Assembly: GCA_951394405.1 (NCBI GenBank)
Contig: OX596335.1
Span: 3,162,001-3,226,000, forward strand
Direction: 5' to 3'
Length of the DNA: 64,000 nt
DNA from: Coprinellus micaceus
Taxonomy: Eukaryota; Basidiomycota; Agaricomycetes; Agaricales; Psathyrellaceae
The notes under the pieces were generated by a model that was given only the letters and a program-made list of their open reading frames with translations, made no database searches and was not told the origin of the DNA. The position numbers and the translations under genes were made by a program. Positions within the stretch are counted from its first letter, which is position 1. Every line of letters begins with the position of its first letter. Positions 1 through 11,537 of the stretch are shown piece by piece.

Positions 1-118
1 CGTGCTTCTCTCATCGTCCTTTGGATCGCCTTTTCCCTTTTTCATACGCCACCAACTACACTGCCGCTCTCCTCCGTTCACGATGACTGATTTTTGCCGT
101 TCACTTCTCACAATGCAG

Positions 119-317
119 GTCTTCTTCAAGCTCCACGATTCCAGCCATCTATGCACACCTATTCTCGACGATCTATCACGCTCCACGACGACTACGCGAC
201 GCACTATCCGATATCATCATCCTCATCCATCGATACAACGAAACCGAACGATCATACAAAACGAAATTCGAACGCTTCTTCACGCCTGTTTTACGCTCGT
301 ATACCCACTCCAGTTGA
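119..317 (+). CDS. Possible terminal exon of an unidentified gene (cut by the left edge)
   Basis: A pyrimidine-rich stretch with a TGACTGA-like branch site ends in TGCAG at 118. It is followed by a 65-codon open frame that ends at TGA 315-317. The frame (one base carried over from the previous exon) encodes a plausible helical segment containing IYAHLFSTIYHAPRRLRDA and IIILIHRYNETERSYKTKF. The rest of the gene would lie left of the window. I could not assign a family. A Mob-like C-terminus was considered because of the YAHLF pattern, but the rest does not fit. An alternative frame through the same bases runs to about 349 and looks less protein-like. This could also be a 3' untranslated region. 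Confidence 0.28.
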
Positions 318-1780
318 CCCGATCTTCTACTCTAGCTATTACCTTTTGAGTTTATCTTTAATACCTTTGACTTTCTTGCGCCGTTCTTCATGTTGTTATC
401 TAATTTCCTTTTCCCTTCTTTCATGGACGCGATCCGCCCCCTCCCCTTTGATCATCGTTCATATATCCATATATTGCCATCGGCCCTCTTCATTGCACCT
501 ATACAAGCAAGCTTGCATCCATCCATCCATCCACCTTCCAACCCATTCCTGTTCCTGAATCATCCATCATCCATACCCTTTCAGCCGCATCCGCATTCTC
601 CTTCATTTCATCGTCACCGTCATTGCATCTTGCATTCCTGCATACCCCCCATTCATCCATCGCATCTTGCCTCGTCGCGTTCCATGTCCACCACATTCCT
701 CTCCGCCTAATTTTACCTTCTCTGCATTCGTCTTTTCCACCTTGTTGTCTTGTTTCTAGCTTTTCGTGTTTTTGGCACTCAGTCCGTAATCGCAAGTAAC
801 CCCATCCCATCCTGCCTCGCGCCCTACCCCCGGCCAGCTCCCAGCGAGCTGTACCATAATCTCAATCCCCTCCCAACCCGCCTTGACCTCGCCTATGTAT
901 GCACCCTCCCTCCAAAAGTTGAAAATCTTAATGTTGTCTCGTGGTCGCCTGTGTTGTACCGGTACCTACATACCCCCTGAAATGAATCGTAGCCTTATGC
1001 ATGTTTATTTGGTGGTGACTTACTCTGTTTTTTTTTTTTCGTGGTACTAGGCACCGTTGAACATTGAAGCCAACACAGGCACTTTGCAAGGGGACCGAAG
1101 AGCCTGACGTCGGGTGCACGCAATGGCAGAATTGATGGCAGCTCACGAATAGGCGCCCGAACCTGTCTCATTTAGGGGCGCTTACCAGAAACGCAATGTC
1201 CAAGACAAGAATCTTCTTTTGGCCTCTTTTGGCATTGCTGCTGCTTTGAGGAGTGTTTTTGGAACGTGCTCTCCTCCAATAACCCAAAAAAGGCGTAGCT
1301 ATACACTCGATGCCCGGCTTGTTTTTTGTTTTTGACGCGCTCAGATCCACCACCTCGTTGGTCCTCGAAATCACCCTTTTTCTGCGTTCAGTATCAGTAT
1401 CTATATACCAGATAAGGTGAAGTGGAGCGATCACTTCTCTATGGGCTTTCAATAGTCCATTTCAAGCCCGAGCAACGACAGCCAATCCTAGACTCGTAAC
1501 CAGTGCCCTCTGAACCTGGGAGGTTAAGAACAAGTTCTTTCGCGAAGCGGGACCTCGTCGGAGGGCTGAGCTCCGCGCGATTAATTAATAGCGTCGCCCG
1601 GTATAGAGGGCCAGGTCACATGTCCAAGCCAATCCCTAGATTGTGCGACGCAGCGCTGTGGGGGTAAATCTATGATGCAATGGGGTGTACGATATACAAC
1701 GGACGTCCGGAAGTAGAATACGGATACACTGTCCGTAACAGATACGAAAAGGATGGAGACATGGATTGAACGGCGCTTCG
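318..1780. other. Long non-coding stretch
   Basis: About 1.46 kb without a convincing gene. It lies downstream of the putative terminal exon and downstream of the TAF1 stop, so it should hold both 3' UTRs and terminators. The left part is C/T-rich on the + strand, with short ATCC runs near 515-535. A T-run lies near 1027-1040. Open frames on both strands are short, low in complexity and without recognisable domains. Confidence 0.6.
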
Positions 1781-4700
1781 TCAATTCCTCTTCAGCGTCA
1801 ACTTCAACTTCGGCCCCGTCGACCCGCTTGGCGTCCCAGGCCCCATATCCTCGTCCATCGCACTCATGGGCGGGCTTGTAGCCAGTGGACTGGGGACGGC
1901 AGCAGGGAAGCCGAAGCTTGTTCCCCTGTTGAAAGCAGCTGACATCGGCGGCGGCGGGCTTGTAGCCGGGATACTTGCAGACGAGCTGGCACCAGGCGGT
2001 GGAGGAGGGGCTGGGCCAGCGGCACCTGCACCTGTGTTGAATTCGGCCCAGCGTGGGCATTTGCGATTCGTTTCTAGACACAATTGTAAGTTTAATTCGA
2101 AGGAAGGCGAGGGAAAACCTACTCATATGCCCCATCTGCCCACAGTGTCCACACCTTCTCGTCGTATCCGGCTTCAGTGGCCGATTCAGCTGCATAGGTG
2201 TCCCACCCTCCTTCACAATCTTCGCATTCTTTCTGTGCAACCTCCGCTCCTGGTTCTTCTTCATCCTGGCAATCTCCTCCTCTAACCGCTTCTTAGCCCG
2301 CTTGTCCTTCTCCTCGTCACCCGTGGGCGCGAGATGGTCTGCCATGGTCGCTTCTTCTTCCATGATTTGGCGCGCACGAACGTACGCACGAATGACGGCA
2401 GGGTCACGAATAATTTCGGTTTGCCATTCACCATCGATCTAGAAGGTCAGGTTGGAGAGGAGTGATGTGAGAGGGAATGGGAACGTACCATTCGTTTGAC
2501 TCTCAGAACCCTCCTGCTGTCATCACCCGGCCCTATGCTACCTTGTCTATCCACACTCGACGCCCGACTGAACCCGGGGGAGGGCTGAGCCGACGATTCC
2601 GCTACTTGCGGGAAATGATAGGCGCCATAGGGGCCCTGGATCATAGCGTGTTGGCTGGGAGGGAGCTGCTGCAGAGCATTTAACTTCTTCTCTGCCAAGG
2701 CGCTCCGCCTTTCGTCCTCCTCCGTGAACTGTGGCTCATCCTTTCTCGACAACGAGTCATACTGAGCTTTCCAGATACGCTCAATCTCGGACTTGTAGAT
2801 TTGCTGCTGCTCAGCGACGTTGTACCTGTGCGCCGACTTTGGTCGAGACTCGGCTTCAGCTAATTTCTGTTCGTAGTCCTCCCCAGCCTTGACGAAAATG
2901 TCCTTCATAGAGATACGGATGAAGCTAAACGCTTCTCCGCGCCCTGTAGGATCACCTTCTCCATGCAGCCTCAACATCGCCTTCGCCTGGGTAGCATACA
3001 AGAAGTTCTTCGTCGTGATCCAAGGAGCCAACTGTTGCTCAATCGAAAGCTTGGATTCGTCGTTTTCCGATACGTCTGTAGTTTGGGTGTACCCAGCATC
3101 CTGGAGATGCCTCTGTCCGACTTGCATGCTTTCGGTGAGGACAACCTGTTCGGGGCTGACCATTTTGAGCATGTCGGCGTCCGAGGGGAGTGTCCAGGTG
3201 GCCTTGAGCCGCCAGAAGCCCTGGTGAGGACCGCGCCGGTGATACTCCATGAACTCTTTCAAACGCTGACGCATCTGTAGCTCGTTCTGATCAGGGAAGT
3301 ACTTCATTAGCCTCGAGATCTTCAACCGTTCACCCTGACTCTTCTTGAGCAGCTTGAACGCGATGATTTGAAGTCGGTGCTTGATCGTATTCGTGATCTT
3401 GCGAGAATGGGGTCCGGGTACTTCAGTGACGGGGTAGGTTTGTCCAATGACGAAGATATTCTTGATCTCGCGAATGAAGTACTTCGACTCGCCCTTGGTT
3501 GTGTTGCGAATGACGAGGAAGTCGGTTTGGTAGGGTTTGTGCCGGAAAAGGGGAGCGCGGATAAGGTTATTGTATAGGGCGGGGAAAGTCTGGCCGGGGT
3601 AGACGTATCCGAACTTCATGAACGGAGATTCATCTTGCGGTTCGAGAACGAAAGGGACGCCGAGGTCGGACTTGGGAACGGTTTCGTCCTTCTCGTCCTT
3701 CTTGCGGTAGTAGTTTACCAGGACGCTTCCCATCCCAAAGTTGGGAGTGATGGGTGGATGCTCTTCCTGCCTTTGGGTTCAGCGAACGACTTTAGGAAGG
3801 CAGAGAGCACTCACTGAGTATTCCCAGAGGACAAAGTTGGACGTATCGCGCAGACTCAAGTCTCCCGTCTTCTTCAACGTATCACCAATGTTGCCACCCT
3901 TGCCCAACCGTCGTCCGTTCTTGTCCTTCTTCTTCTTTGCCGTTCGCACCTTTTGGAACCTAATCTCCATGTTTGAAGGGAACTGCAACGCGGGGCGGTG
4001 GAATGAACGAGCTTCTTGCTTCGATAGCCGCGTCTTGTAGAAGGGCAGCTGGAGTTTCTGCGCTGGGTATGCATGTTCGACAACCAGCTGGCCGAACGTC
4101 TGCCTGACACGGTGTCTCCCTCCCTCCTTCGACACTTCGTAGTACTGGTCGTTAGATAGGTTGTACTTGTCCTTAATCTGGGTATCGGTCCGCAACCGCT
4201 TCCTTGGACGAGCAAACTCTGCTGGCTTCTCCTCTGGCACGATGTCCTCTTCGTGGAGTTCGAGTTGTGTAAAGTCGCGGAACGGTGCCTTTGGACTCCA
4301 GATGATGCTCTGAGTCCATGCGCCCGATTCAAGAGCGGCGTTGACGGGGGTGGTGAGGTTGGTGTCTTGCTGCATCTCGGATTTGATGGCAGGGAGTTCA
4401 TGGACGTCTTCTGGCCCATACATGATCTCGTTTTCCCAGTTGGACAGCAGAACGAGGTCGAATGACCGGTCGTCCAGCGGAAGCGTGACAGGTACTTCGG
4501 TTTTATCTCGTTCCTGGGACCCTGTGAGTCGTAATGAGATGAATAAAACGGACAACACACCTCTAACGCCTTGCGCAAATCTCCCTCAACGTTGCGAGCT
4601 GAAACAACCTCCTCCACACGTTTCGTCTCGTTGGTTCGAGCATCGCCGACAATGGACTCCAAGAAAGCGCGAGGAATCTCCTTCTTCCTCGAGTAGACAG

Positions 4701-5204
4701 GTTCGACTAAAGTCCATATTAGCGGGGACTCCTGCTCTGCTCAGTGGACTCACTTTGGTATGGTCTCTTTGAGAGACGAGACTTCCGCACAGTGTACCCT
4801 TTGAACAGCTCGCTAAAGTCCAAAATCTTGTCTTTTGTAAACGTTGGAAATCGTTCTTCGACTGTTGGTGGACGTTCTACGAGTCTCGGCACTACTTTAA
4901 CTCGCTTCTCCTTCTTCTTGACTCCAGGGGAGTGCTGTTCTCGCTTCACCATCCCGTCCTCCGACTCCTCTTCCTCCTGCATCTCCTTGTCTATCTCGTC
5001 TTCCCAGTCCTCTCCCTGATCCAGCCCCACCGCATCGTCATCGTCCCATTTATCGCTGTATATTTGCTGCGAGGAGAGCGAGGGTATGCCGCTGATACCC
5101 AACTGGTTCGTAAGGCCTGCTGAACTTGGCAGAGAGAGACCGTCCAAGAGGTGGTTGAGCGAGAGCCCAGTAAGAGCTGAGATGGCCTTGTCCTCCTCGG
5201 CCAT
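1781..5204 (-). CDS. TAF1: Transcription initiation factor TFIID subunit 1 (TAF1)
   Basis: Largest TFIID subunit, which scaffolds the TBP/TAF complex at RNA polymerase II promoters. The spliced protein is about 1,050 residues, close to yeast Taf1. The N-terminus has an acidic region and a segment RFPTFTKDKILDFSELFKG like the region after the TBP-binding domain. The central DUF3591 domain is clear: DTSNFVLWEYS joins across an intron to EEHPPITPNFGMGSVLVNYY, then PFMKFGYVYPGQ and FLVIRNTTKGESKYFIREI follow. Near the C-terminus a CCHC zinc knuckle CGHCGQMGHMKTNRKC is completed by splicing a 49-nt intron (2074-2122). The protein ends in KLKLTLKRN. No bromodomain is present, as in yeast. Start ATG 5202-5204 (MAEEDKAISALTG) is the first ATG; the frame extends upstream only with a GTG. 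It shares a 182-bp divergent promoter with the PA28gamma gene. Confidence 0.95.
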
Positions 5205-5386
5205 CCTGTCCCAAGGTATTCTGTGAGGCACAGACGAGGGAGGGGAGGGCGGTGATGAGTCGACTCGGACAGAATGGATCCGTTCGTGCTACAAATGGTC
5301 GTCAATAACGCGAGTCGGCCATCAATAATTCAATTCTCCGGCAACCTACTAGCACCCCTCATAGAGTCATCACGGCGGCAGCAACA

Positions 5387-6688
5387 ATGGATCAAGACTT
5401 GAAGAAGAGGCTCGACGTAAGTGGCTTGTCCGTAAAACCGAAATCCAATTTTAACGAAGAGTAGGCCTTTCAGCGGGAGGTTGTGAAGCAAGGAGAGGAC
5501 ATCGTCTACCGTATCTTCCCCACCAAGGTGCGGATTCAAACCGTGATTCCGCAACAGTCATCCAGCTCATCCAACTCTCGCAGATACTGTACGGGTATCC
5601 TTTACATGGGCTGACAGCGTTTCTGAATATCTTCCAGCGAACTCAATGAGCTGCTCGAGAGCATGGAAGACGCTTCGTCGCCCTTCCATTCATCCCATTC
5701 AAGTGGGATGACAGACACAACCGTATACCCACCACCCGCTTCAAACTCAGAGGATGCCACAGGAAGAAAACGGAAGCGCCCAGATAACGGCGAAAAGCCT
5801 GTGGCAGGTGGTACCGAAGCAACCCTTCAAGCACAGGGTCCCCCCTCTACGAGTCCAAAGTACTTGGAGCACGTTAAGGGGAACCATCTCATGACACAGA
5901 CGATTCACAAGCGGCTCAAGGAGGAATGTGAAGTACTAGCTGGGCTAATGGTACGCCCTCGTTTGCCTCCTACGCCGCGGGGACTCAACGGCCCCAGGAC
6001 AAAGCCAGGTTGTGGGTTGCCCTGACCTTGCCAAAGTGAGTGGTTTACGGAATGGTAACATGTATCCTATCTGACGTCCGTTATAGAATTGAAGAGTACG
6101 TTTCGTTACCCAAATTCTGAGAGTGGCCGACTCAACCTAGATGTACCTGCAGTGGCGACAATTTCGGTATGTTCTTCCACGATATACCCTATGCTCACAA
6201 CTCACGTCCGAGTCCTTGAGCAGGCGTCGGCGTCCAAGAAGGTGCTTGGGGGACGAAACAATACGAAGAAAGACCCAACTAATCCGGTTTCATAGAGGTC
6301 CTTGGTGAACTTCAACGCGCCCAAGAAGCTGCTTTCAACCTGAGGGATATCCCTCAAAAGGATCACCTAACACGAGCGAAGATATGCTCCAAGTTGATCA
6401 AATATCCCAACATTGAGGACTACACGGTGAGTTGCCTGTGCGCGTTTTGGAGCACCCACCCTGACGGTTTCAAATAGATTGCCTTGAAGGAGCACGACCA
6501 GAAGCAGTTCTTCCTCGCTCGCCAGCACCTAACAGATATGCGGAACATTTATGCAACACTCACAGACATGATCCACAAGAACATAGACAAGGTGCGCCTC
6601 CTACCCCACTCACGCTATAGTATTGTATTGCTGACAATGAGTCTAGATCCGGAAGCCCAAGGCCAACAACAGCATGAATTTGTACTAG
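5387..6688 (+). CDS. PSME3: Proteasome activator PA28gamma/REGgamma homologue
   Basis: Ring-forming 11S activator that opens the 20S proteasome gate without ATP, usually nuclear. The spliced product is about 245 residues, the normal family size. Exons read MDQDLKKRLD, AFQREVVKQGEDIVYRIF, a variable linker with the basic patch GRKRKRPDN (the place of the PA28 homologue-specific insert and a likely nuclear signal), then KVRLWVALTLPKIEDGDNFG, DHLTRAKICSKLIKYPNIED and LTDMIHKNIDKIRKPKANN. The C-terminus is SMNLY, resembling the ETLY end of animal PA28gamma whose terminal tyrosine docks into 20S pockets. At least six short introns interrupt it. Its stop lies 16 bases from the stop of the convergent RRB1 gene, so the 3' UTRs must overlap. 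Confidence 0.95.
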
Positions 6689-6704
6689 AAGTGATGTACG
6701 CCCC

Positions 6705-8416
6705 TTATACGTTGAATGTCTTGAAGACATTGAACCCATCTGAGGCAGTACTAATCACGGTTCCGGGAATCTGAGGATGCCAATGAATTTCTTTGACATC
6801 CTTCTGTCCGAGGTGCTGGAAAAGGAGCTGAGAGGGTATGTCTTTTCCACCTTCGGGCGTATCTTCCATCCCAGCTTCGTCAGCGTCTTGCTCGACGGCC
6901 AAATCCCAGAGGGTGACCTGGTTGTCGGCGCCGGAAGCAGCGAAGATAGAGTCCTCTGTTGGGTGCCATTCAACTGAGGTGATGGGACCCTGGTGCCATG
7001 AGAAGGACGCCACTGGAGTAGGCTCAGGACCAGAGGATCTGCAGTCATATGGGTCAAATTCTTTAGAAAACCTGGGAGCGTAGGAAACATACCCTAACTT
7101 CTTGATGTTGCGCAGATCCCAAACCTTGATACCACCTTCGTCACCCCCACTGAGCAAGAGGTACGACGTGAGGCGGTTCCAGCTGATGACGTTGACATCG
7201 CTCTCATGAGCAGGATTGATCGCAGCGACGCTCTTGCGGCCCTTTGAACGAACGTCCCAGATCTGTACTGTCCTGTCCGCGGAACAAGAACCGAAAACTG
7301 TAGGTTCTGAAGGACTCCATTGGACATCCTCAACACTTGAAGTGTGTGAAGTGAACGGTTGGGAGAGCGCGTTGAATCCAGTGGGCGTTGAAGTCGTGAG
7401 GTAAATTTTGGAGTGAATGTCACCAGTCAAAAGGCGAAGTGAGGAAGGACCGGACGCTGCCCAGTCCATAGCGAACCCTTCGGCTCTCCCGTGCGAGTTC
7501 ACGGTGAAAGCGGGGGTGGAGGCTCGGGTTTTGTCGTAGGTATATCCTGGGACGTCCATGGACTCCATCAGAGGACGAACATCCCAGATGTGTACCTTGC
7601 CAGTCTCGGCCCAACTGGCAACGAAGTACGGTTGGGAAACGGGGGGAAGGCCCGTGGAAGCAGGGAGAGGTTGCGCTCGTACCCGGTTGACACCGCCGAC
7701 GTGCTTGATTGACCTGAACTCGATAATGGGGTCCTCATCTAGCGCGTCGTCGTCGTCGTCGTCCTCTCCATCTGAGTCGGACTCGTCTTGAAAGGAATAT
7801 AACACTGTCAATAGACCGCTCCTGCTCGTAAGTGACCCAAACTCACTCACCTCCATCCCTCTGCGTTTTATGGAGTGAGCTCATCTTATACACGACGACC
7901 TCGTTCTTGTTCATCTCAGCTGCCTGGGTTCCAGCCACAATAGATACGGTCGCGGGGAATCGTCTTCGCTCATCTCCAAGGTTGTCCCTGAGAACATCGA
8001 AGGACAGGCAGGGCCAGTTGACACGCATAGTGTGTCGCATATGATATACAGATTCATCTGCTTCGAGCTCTTCATCCTGCCCTAGTGTGTGCAGGCCTGG
8101 GATATAGGGTTTAGGCGCCGGTGTGGGTTCCTCTGTATCCTCAGCAGCCGGAATCACCTCATCAATATCCATTCCTACACTCAGGTCAGAAAGAACCAAG
8201 CCAACGTCTATTGAGAGGCGCACCATCTTCATCCTTCTCCGCGCTATCCACCACGTCCTCATCTTCCTCGACCTCATCTTCCCAAGCATCCTCGAACTCG
8301 CCCATCTCGTTGCTGCCCTCCACCTCTCGCTTGCTTGCGTTGGGGCCAGCCTTAGCGAAGGGCTGGCCATCGATTGTTTGGGTCGAAGACGACGCCTCTG
8401 CTGGACGCTTCGACAT
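6705..8416 (-). CDS. RRB1: Ribosome assembly WD40 protein RRB1 / GRWD1
   Basis: Dedicated chaperone of ribosomal protein L3 (uL3) in the nucleus. Start ATG 8414-8416 (MSKRPAEASSSTQ) leads into an acidic region (EDAWEDEVEEDEDVVDSAEKD) and then the family signature PKPYIPGLHTLGQDEELEADESVY with HTMRVNWPCLSFDVLRD. WD repeats follow (ASWAETGKVHIWDVR, SADRTVQIWDVR, GGDEGGIKVWDLR, SGADNQVTLWDLA). The end FNVFK is the usual C-terminus. A 54-nt segment with GTATGT donor and TGCAG acceptor near 7036-7090 looks like an intron but carries no in-frame stop and is a multiple of three, so retention would only insert 18 residues. The gene converges with PA28gamma. Confidence 0.95.
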
Positions 8417-8887
8417 TTTGAACAAGGAGGTGGGGTGGTATAGAGAGCTTGTGGAGATCCGTTCTTTCGATTCTAATCTACAAAACTTTACAGAAATTGA
8501 TCGCAACACGTGAGATCACCGAAAAGGCAGGAGCGCGTCTATCAAGGAAAGTGCCCCTATGTTGAGGGACATGCAGGTTTTCACCGGCATGTAAGGGTTC
8601 AAGATCGTGCTGCGCCGCGGGTTATTGGCCCTTCAAGCCTAGCTTCTCGGTGGCAGACACATTCTTGAATGTCGGGCTTGGAGGCAGCCAGCGTGACTTC
8701 GTTTGACTGCGAACCGCAGCACTTTCCGACAGGACATGAGAGCGAACTTCAAGTTTGACAAACACTCTCAAAAGACTTTCCGGATCAGTATCAGCAGCAG
8801 TTCATAAAGATGCGGAATTTCAGCGTCACTAATCAGCAATTATTGCTTTCCCTACCCCGCAACTTTCTGCTCCAATTCACAAACACC
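8417..8887. promoter_or_regulatory. Divergent promoter region of RRB1 and the first MAPEG gene
   Basis: 471 bases between two start codons pointing away from each other. A weak TATA-like CATAAA lies at 8803-8808, about 80 bases before the MAPEG start. No coding signal was seen. The TTCCGTTTAYCCGGTGYC element found upstream of MAPEG copies 2 and 3 is not evident here. Confidence 0.5.
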
Positions 8888-9747
8888 ATGCCACCCATGC
8901 AGCCAGGATTTCTAACGGTCACCATACCGGAAGAGTAAGACACGAGGTGTCCCAAGTCGCCACAGCGCTATTGGTTGCTAACAGATATGGATAGTTTTAA
9001 ATATGTCGGCGCTGTAGGCGTGCTCAACCTCTGGCTTCTCGTCAAGCAGCACCTCGACATCATGTACTGGAGAAGCAAGACAGGCATCAAGTACCCACAA
9101 AGTGAGTCGACAAGGACTGAGGTCAGGATAACCGGAACTGATATATCGACTTATTCAGTGTATGCTGAGAAAGCCGAGATGGAAGCTTCAAGGGATGCCC
9201 ATCTGTTCAACTGCGCACAGCGTGAGTGGGAGTTCTATCCAGGTACTTTGAGCCGCCGAGACGCCTGCTCATGATCTCGGCAGGTTGCCATCAAAACACT
9301 CTCGAGAACATGCCTTTCGTCTACGTCACGTCCGTATCCTCTATCACCTCGAACATAACTCCGGAACTAATATTTGGGCTCCAAGCGCTATTGTAACTGG
9401 GCTTAGGTACCCGAGGCTGTCGGCAGCCCTCACTGCCGCCTGGGTCATTGGGAAGTGGGCATTCACCTTTGGCTACGCCACGGGGGAGCCAGAGAACGTG
9501 AGTGATTGCTCTCTGGATAGGCTGGGTCGCTAAATATATATTTTGCGGACATCCGCAGCGCTTCAACAAGATCTATGCGATCGGTGGTTTCTCCCTCCTT
9601 GGTAAGTCATTTACCATAGGACTTGTGGGACCAAAGTATCTTCGGGAAAGTACTGACAATATAACTCTCTGTATAGCCTCTGGTCTGATCTCGACCTATA
9701 TATCTTTGGACTGGCTGCTAGGAGACCTCGTCCGAGGTTTGTTCTGA
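8888..9747 (+). CDS. MAPEG family protein, MGST3-like (array copy 1)
   Basis: Small integral membrane enzyme of the microsomal glutathione S-transferase/peroxidase type, expected in the ER or outer mitochondrial membrane. About 155 residues with four hydrophobic segments. Exons: MPPMQPGFLTVTIPED, FKYVGAVGVLNLWLLVKQHL with RSKTGIKYPQ, VYAEKAEMEASRDAHLFNCA, the family core CHQNTLENMPFVYVT, AIVTGLRYPRLSAALTAAW, GYATGEPEN, and a last hydrophobic exon ending DLVRGLF. The NCxQR-x-HQNTLE motif is the MGST3 signature; this copy has Cys before HQNTLE where copies 2 and 3 have Ala. The first intron must use the ATAG acceptor at 8994, because the upstream TAACAG acceptor would create a stop. It is the most divergent of the three copies. 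Confidence 0.9.
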
Positions 9748-9938
9748 TTCACAAAGCCGCTTGGCAAACTTGGGAGAGCCCTCAATAAATCTGTATTCAA
9801 TATATACCTCTGTTATAACTGGATGTCGATTCCCTGTAAATGGACCATTCAGTGACCTGCGGCCCTTGACGGGCTCGCGCTAAATAGGTGACTCCGATAC
9901 AGGCGCGGATCCCATGAAGGGTCGGAGGGAGGCGTATT

Positions 9939-9956
9939 TTCCGTTTATCCGGTGTC
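9939..9956 (+). promoter_or_regulatory. Conserved upstream element shared by MAPEG copies 2 and 3
   Basis: The 18-mer matches 11520-11537 at 16 of 18 positions (consensus TTCCGTTTAYCCGGTGYC). Flanking sequence is not obviously conserved. It may be a transcription factor site or a relic of promoter duplication. Confidence 0.45.
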
Positions 9957-10011
9957 GCCATCTCAATGCGTGAGTTCTAACCACACTCTAGCATCTCACA
10001 AGCTCCAGGAG

Positions 10012-10018
10012 TATATAA
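10012..10018 (+). promoter_or_regulatory. TATA box of MAPEG copy 2
   Basis: TATATAA 88-94 bases upstream of the start codon at 10106, a fitting distance for a short 5' leader. Confidence 0.6.
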
Positions 10019-10105
10019 CCCGCCCTTCAAAGGATTCCATACACATCCCATTGTTCCCTCATAATCCCTTCACTTCCACCTCCTCCGTCTTCGCCTAGCA
10101 CCACT

Positions 10106-10936
10106 ATGCCTCTCCTGTCAGCGCTTCCAAGGGGGTCGGTCTCTGCTGCATGTATTCGCTGCGCCTCCAGAACCACTGATGCAACAATAGGTATAGCTGC
10201 GTCGCAGCTGCCATCCTCTCGACGGTCTTCCTCCAATTGTGGCAGACTCAAATAGTCCTAGCGAAGCGAAAGAAGGCCGGCATTCAATATCCCCAAGGTT
10301 AGTGAACAAAGTATATTCGCACCGCAATTGGAAGTGCTAAGTGCTGGCCTCAACTTGCTAGTGTATGCAACCGCCGAGCAGGAGAAAGCGTCGCACGACG
10401 CGTTGGTTTTTAATTGTGCCCAGCGTACGTCACTGCCTCACTCACTGTAACCTGGATGTCGTGGGCTGAGTATGATGTAGGTGCTCACCAAAATACACTC
10501 GAGGTCCTCAACAATGTATACGTGACGTGAGTCTTCGCAAGCGCCCACACACGCATGACTCACACCAACTTGTTTCCAGGACAATCGTTGCAGGGCTCAA
10601 ATACCCTGTCGTCGCCTCCTCTGTCTGCGGGTTCTGGGTCTTCACGAGGGTACTGTATACCCGTGGCTACATCACCGGTGAGGCCAATAAGGTGAGAATT
10701 AATGTGGCTCAGTCGCGAGAAGGGTGAAGTACTTATTTAACTAACGACAATCGACAGAGGCTCTCCCCGCTGCACTATGTTGGCGTCGTTGGTTTGATTG
10801 GTATGCTTTTCGCATGTATTGTTCGGCTGCTGAGGCTCATTTTCCACGATTACCTCATAACACAGGGAATATACTTGCCTCAACCTTCGTCGTTGGAGCT
10901 TGGGTCGCGGAAGAGTTCAATCTGAAGCCATTGTAG
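10106..10936 (+). CDS. MAPEG family protein, MGST3-like (array copy 2)
   Basis: Same exon plan as its neighbours. A short first exon (MPLLSALPRG) is spliced to YSCVAAAILSTVFLQLWQ with the basic loop AKRKKAGIQYPQ, then VYATAEQEKASHDALVFNCA, AHQNTLEVLNNVYVT, TIVAGLKYPVVASSVCGFW, the GYITGEANK exon, and two short terminal exons ending WVAEEFNLKPL. Four predicted membrane helices. The intron positions match copies 1 and 3, which supports tandem duplication. Function is expected to be glutathione transferase or peroxidase activity on hydrophobic substrates or lipid peroxides; this is inferred from the family. Confidence 0.9.
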
Positions 10937-11519
10937 ACTAATGAAGTGCGATAATTTCAATATACCCCGAGACTCGGCAAGACGCATGTCATTTTCTCTA
11001 TATACTCATATCACTCAATAATATACTTACTGCGGTGCACCGTGATACTCAAGTGTTACTCGAGGCTACTCATCTCCGAGTCGGTTCATCCAACCAATCA
11101 ACACCATCAGTCCGCACTTTAAGCGCCCATCGAGGCTTACTCATCTAAGCCTGATTATTCAACTCCAGTTCAGGCCGGTCTACTGCGTCCCAGTTACTAT
11201 TACGACAGTCGGAGATTACTTCGCCTCTTCTAGGCTTAACCTCCCTTGCACCCTTGCCGAGCTCTACGGGTTATGTTACCCCGCTGGGCCTCGAAACCCC
11301 GGGAGTCGACCGGAAGCGTTCGTGAGAGGAGAGCAACCCTCCATCGCCGATAAATGTTGCGCGTGGTGTTTACGACTTGGTATTCATTTTCATTTTGAAA
11401 ATCATTTTCTGGAGGAATTTCGAGCTATTTAGGCAACCGCCGCACCTGTCTCGTGTAGCCGATCCCAGGTATGGCGTGGGCGCCTGAACGGCTGCCGGGA
11501 ACCCTCCAGAACCTTTGGC

Positions 11520-11537
11520 TTCCGTTTACCCGGTGCC
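11520..11537 (+). promoter_or_regulatory. Conserved upstream element of MAPEG copy 3
   Basis: TTCCGTTTACCCGGTGCC, differing from the copy at 9939-9956 at two positions, both C/T changes. It is about 125 bases before the TATA box here and about 55 bases before it in copy 2. Confidence 0.45.

Larger units (their letters stand above)
9748..10105. promoter_or_regulatory. Intergenic/promoter region of MAPEG copy 2
   Basis: Holds the 3' flank of copy 1 and the promoter of copy 2. A TTCCGTTTATCCGGTGTC element (9939-9956) and a TATATAA box (10012-10018) precede the ATG at 10106. No coding frame with support was seen. Confidence 0.55.

Noticed and set aside
517..535. ATCC tandem run as a microsatellite
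   Set aside because: Only about four units, too short to call a repeat of interest.
1168..1452. 94-residue minus-strand frame in the left intergenic region
   Set aside because: No domain, no codon or splice support, and it lies in a likely 3' UTR area.
11050..11340. Possible tRNA or small RNA in the GC-rich stretch before MAPEG copy 3
   Set aside because: No A-box/B-box pair or cloverleaf could be drawn.
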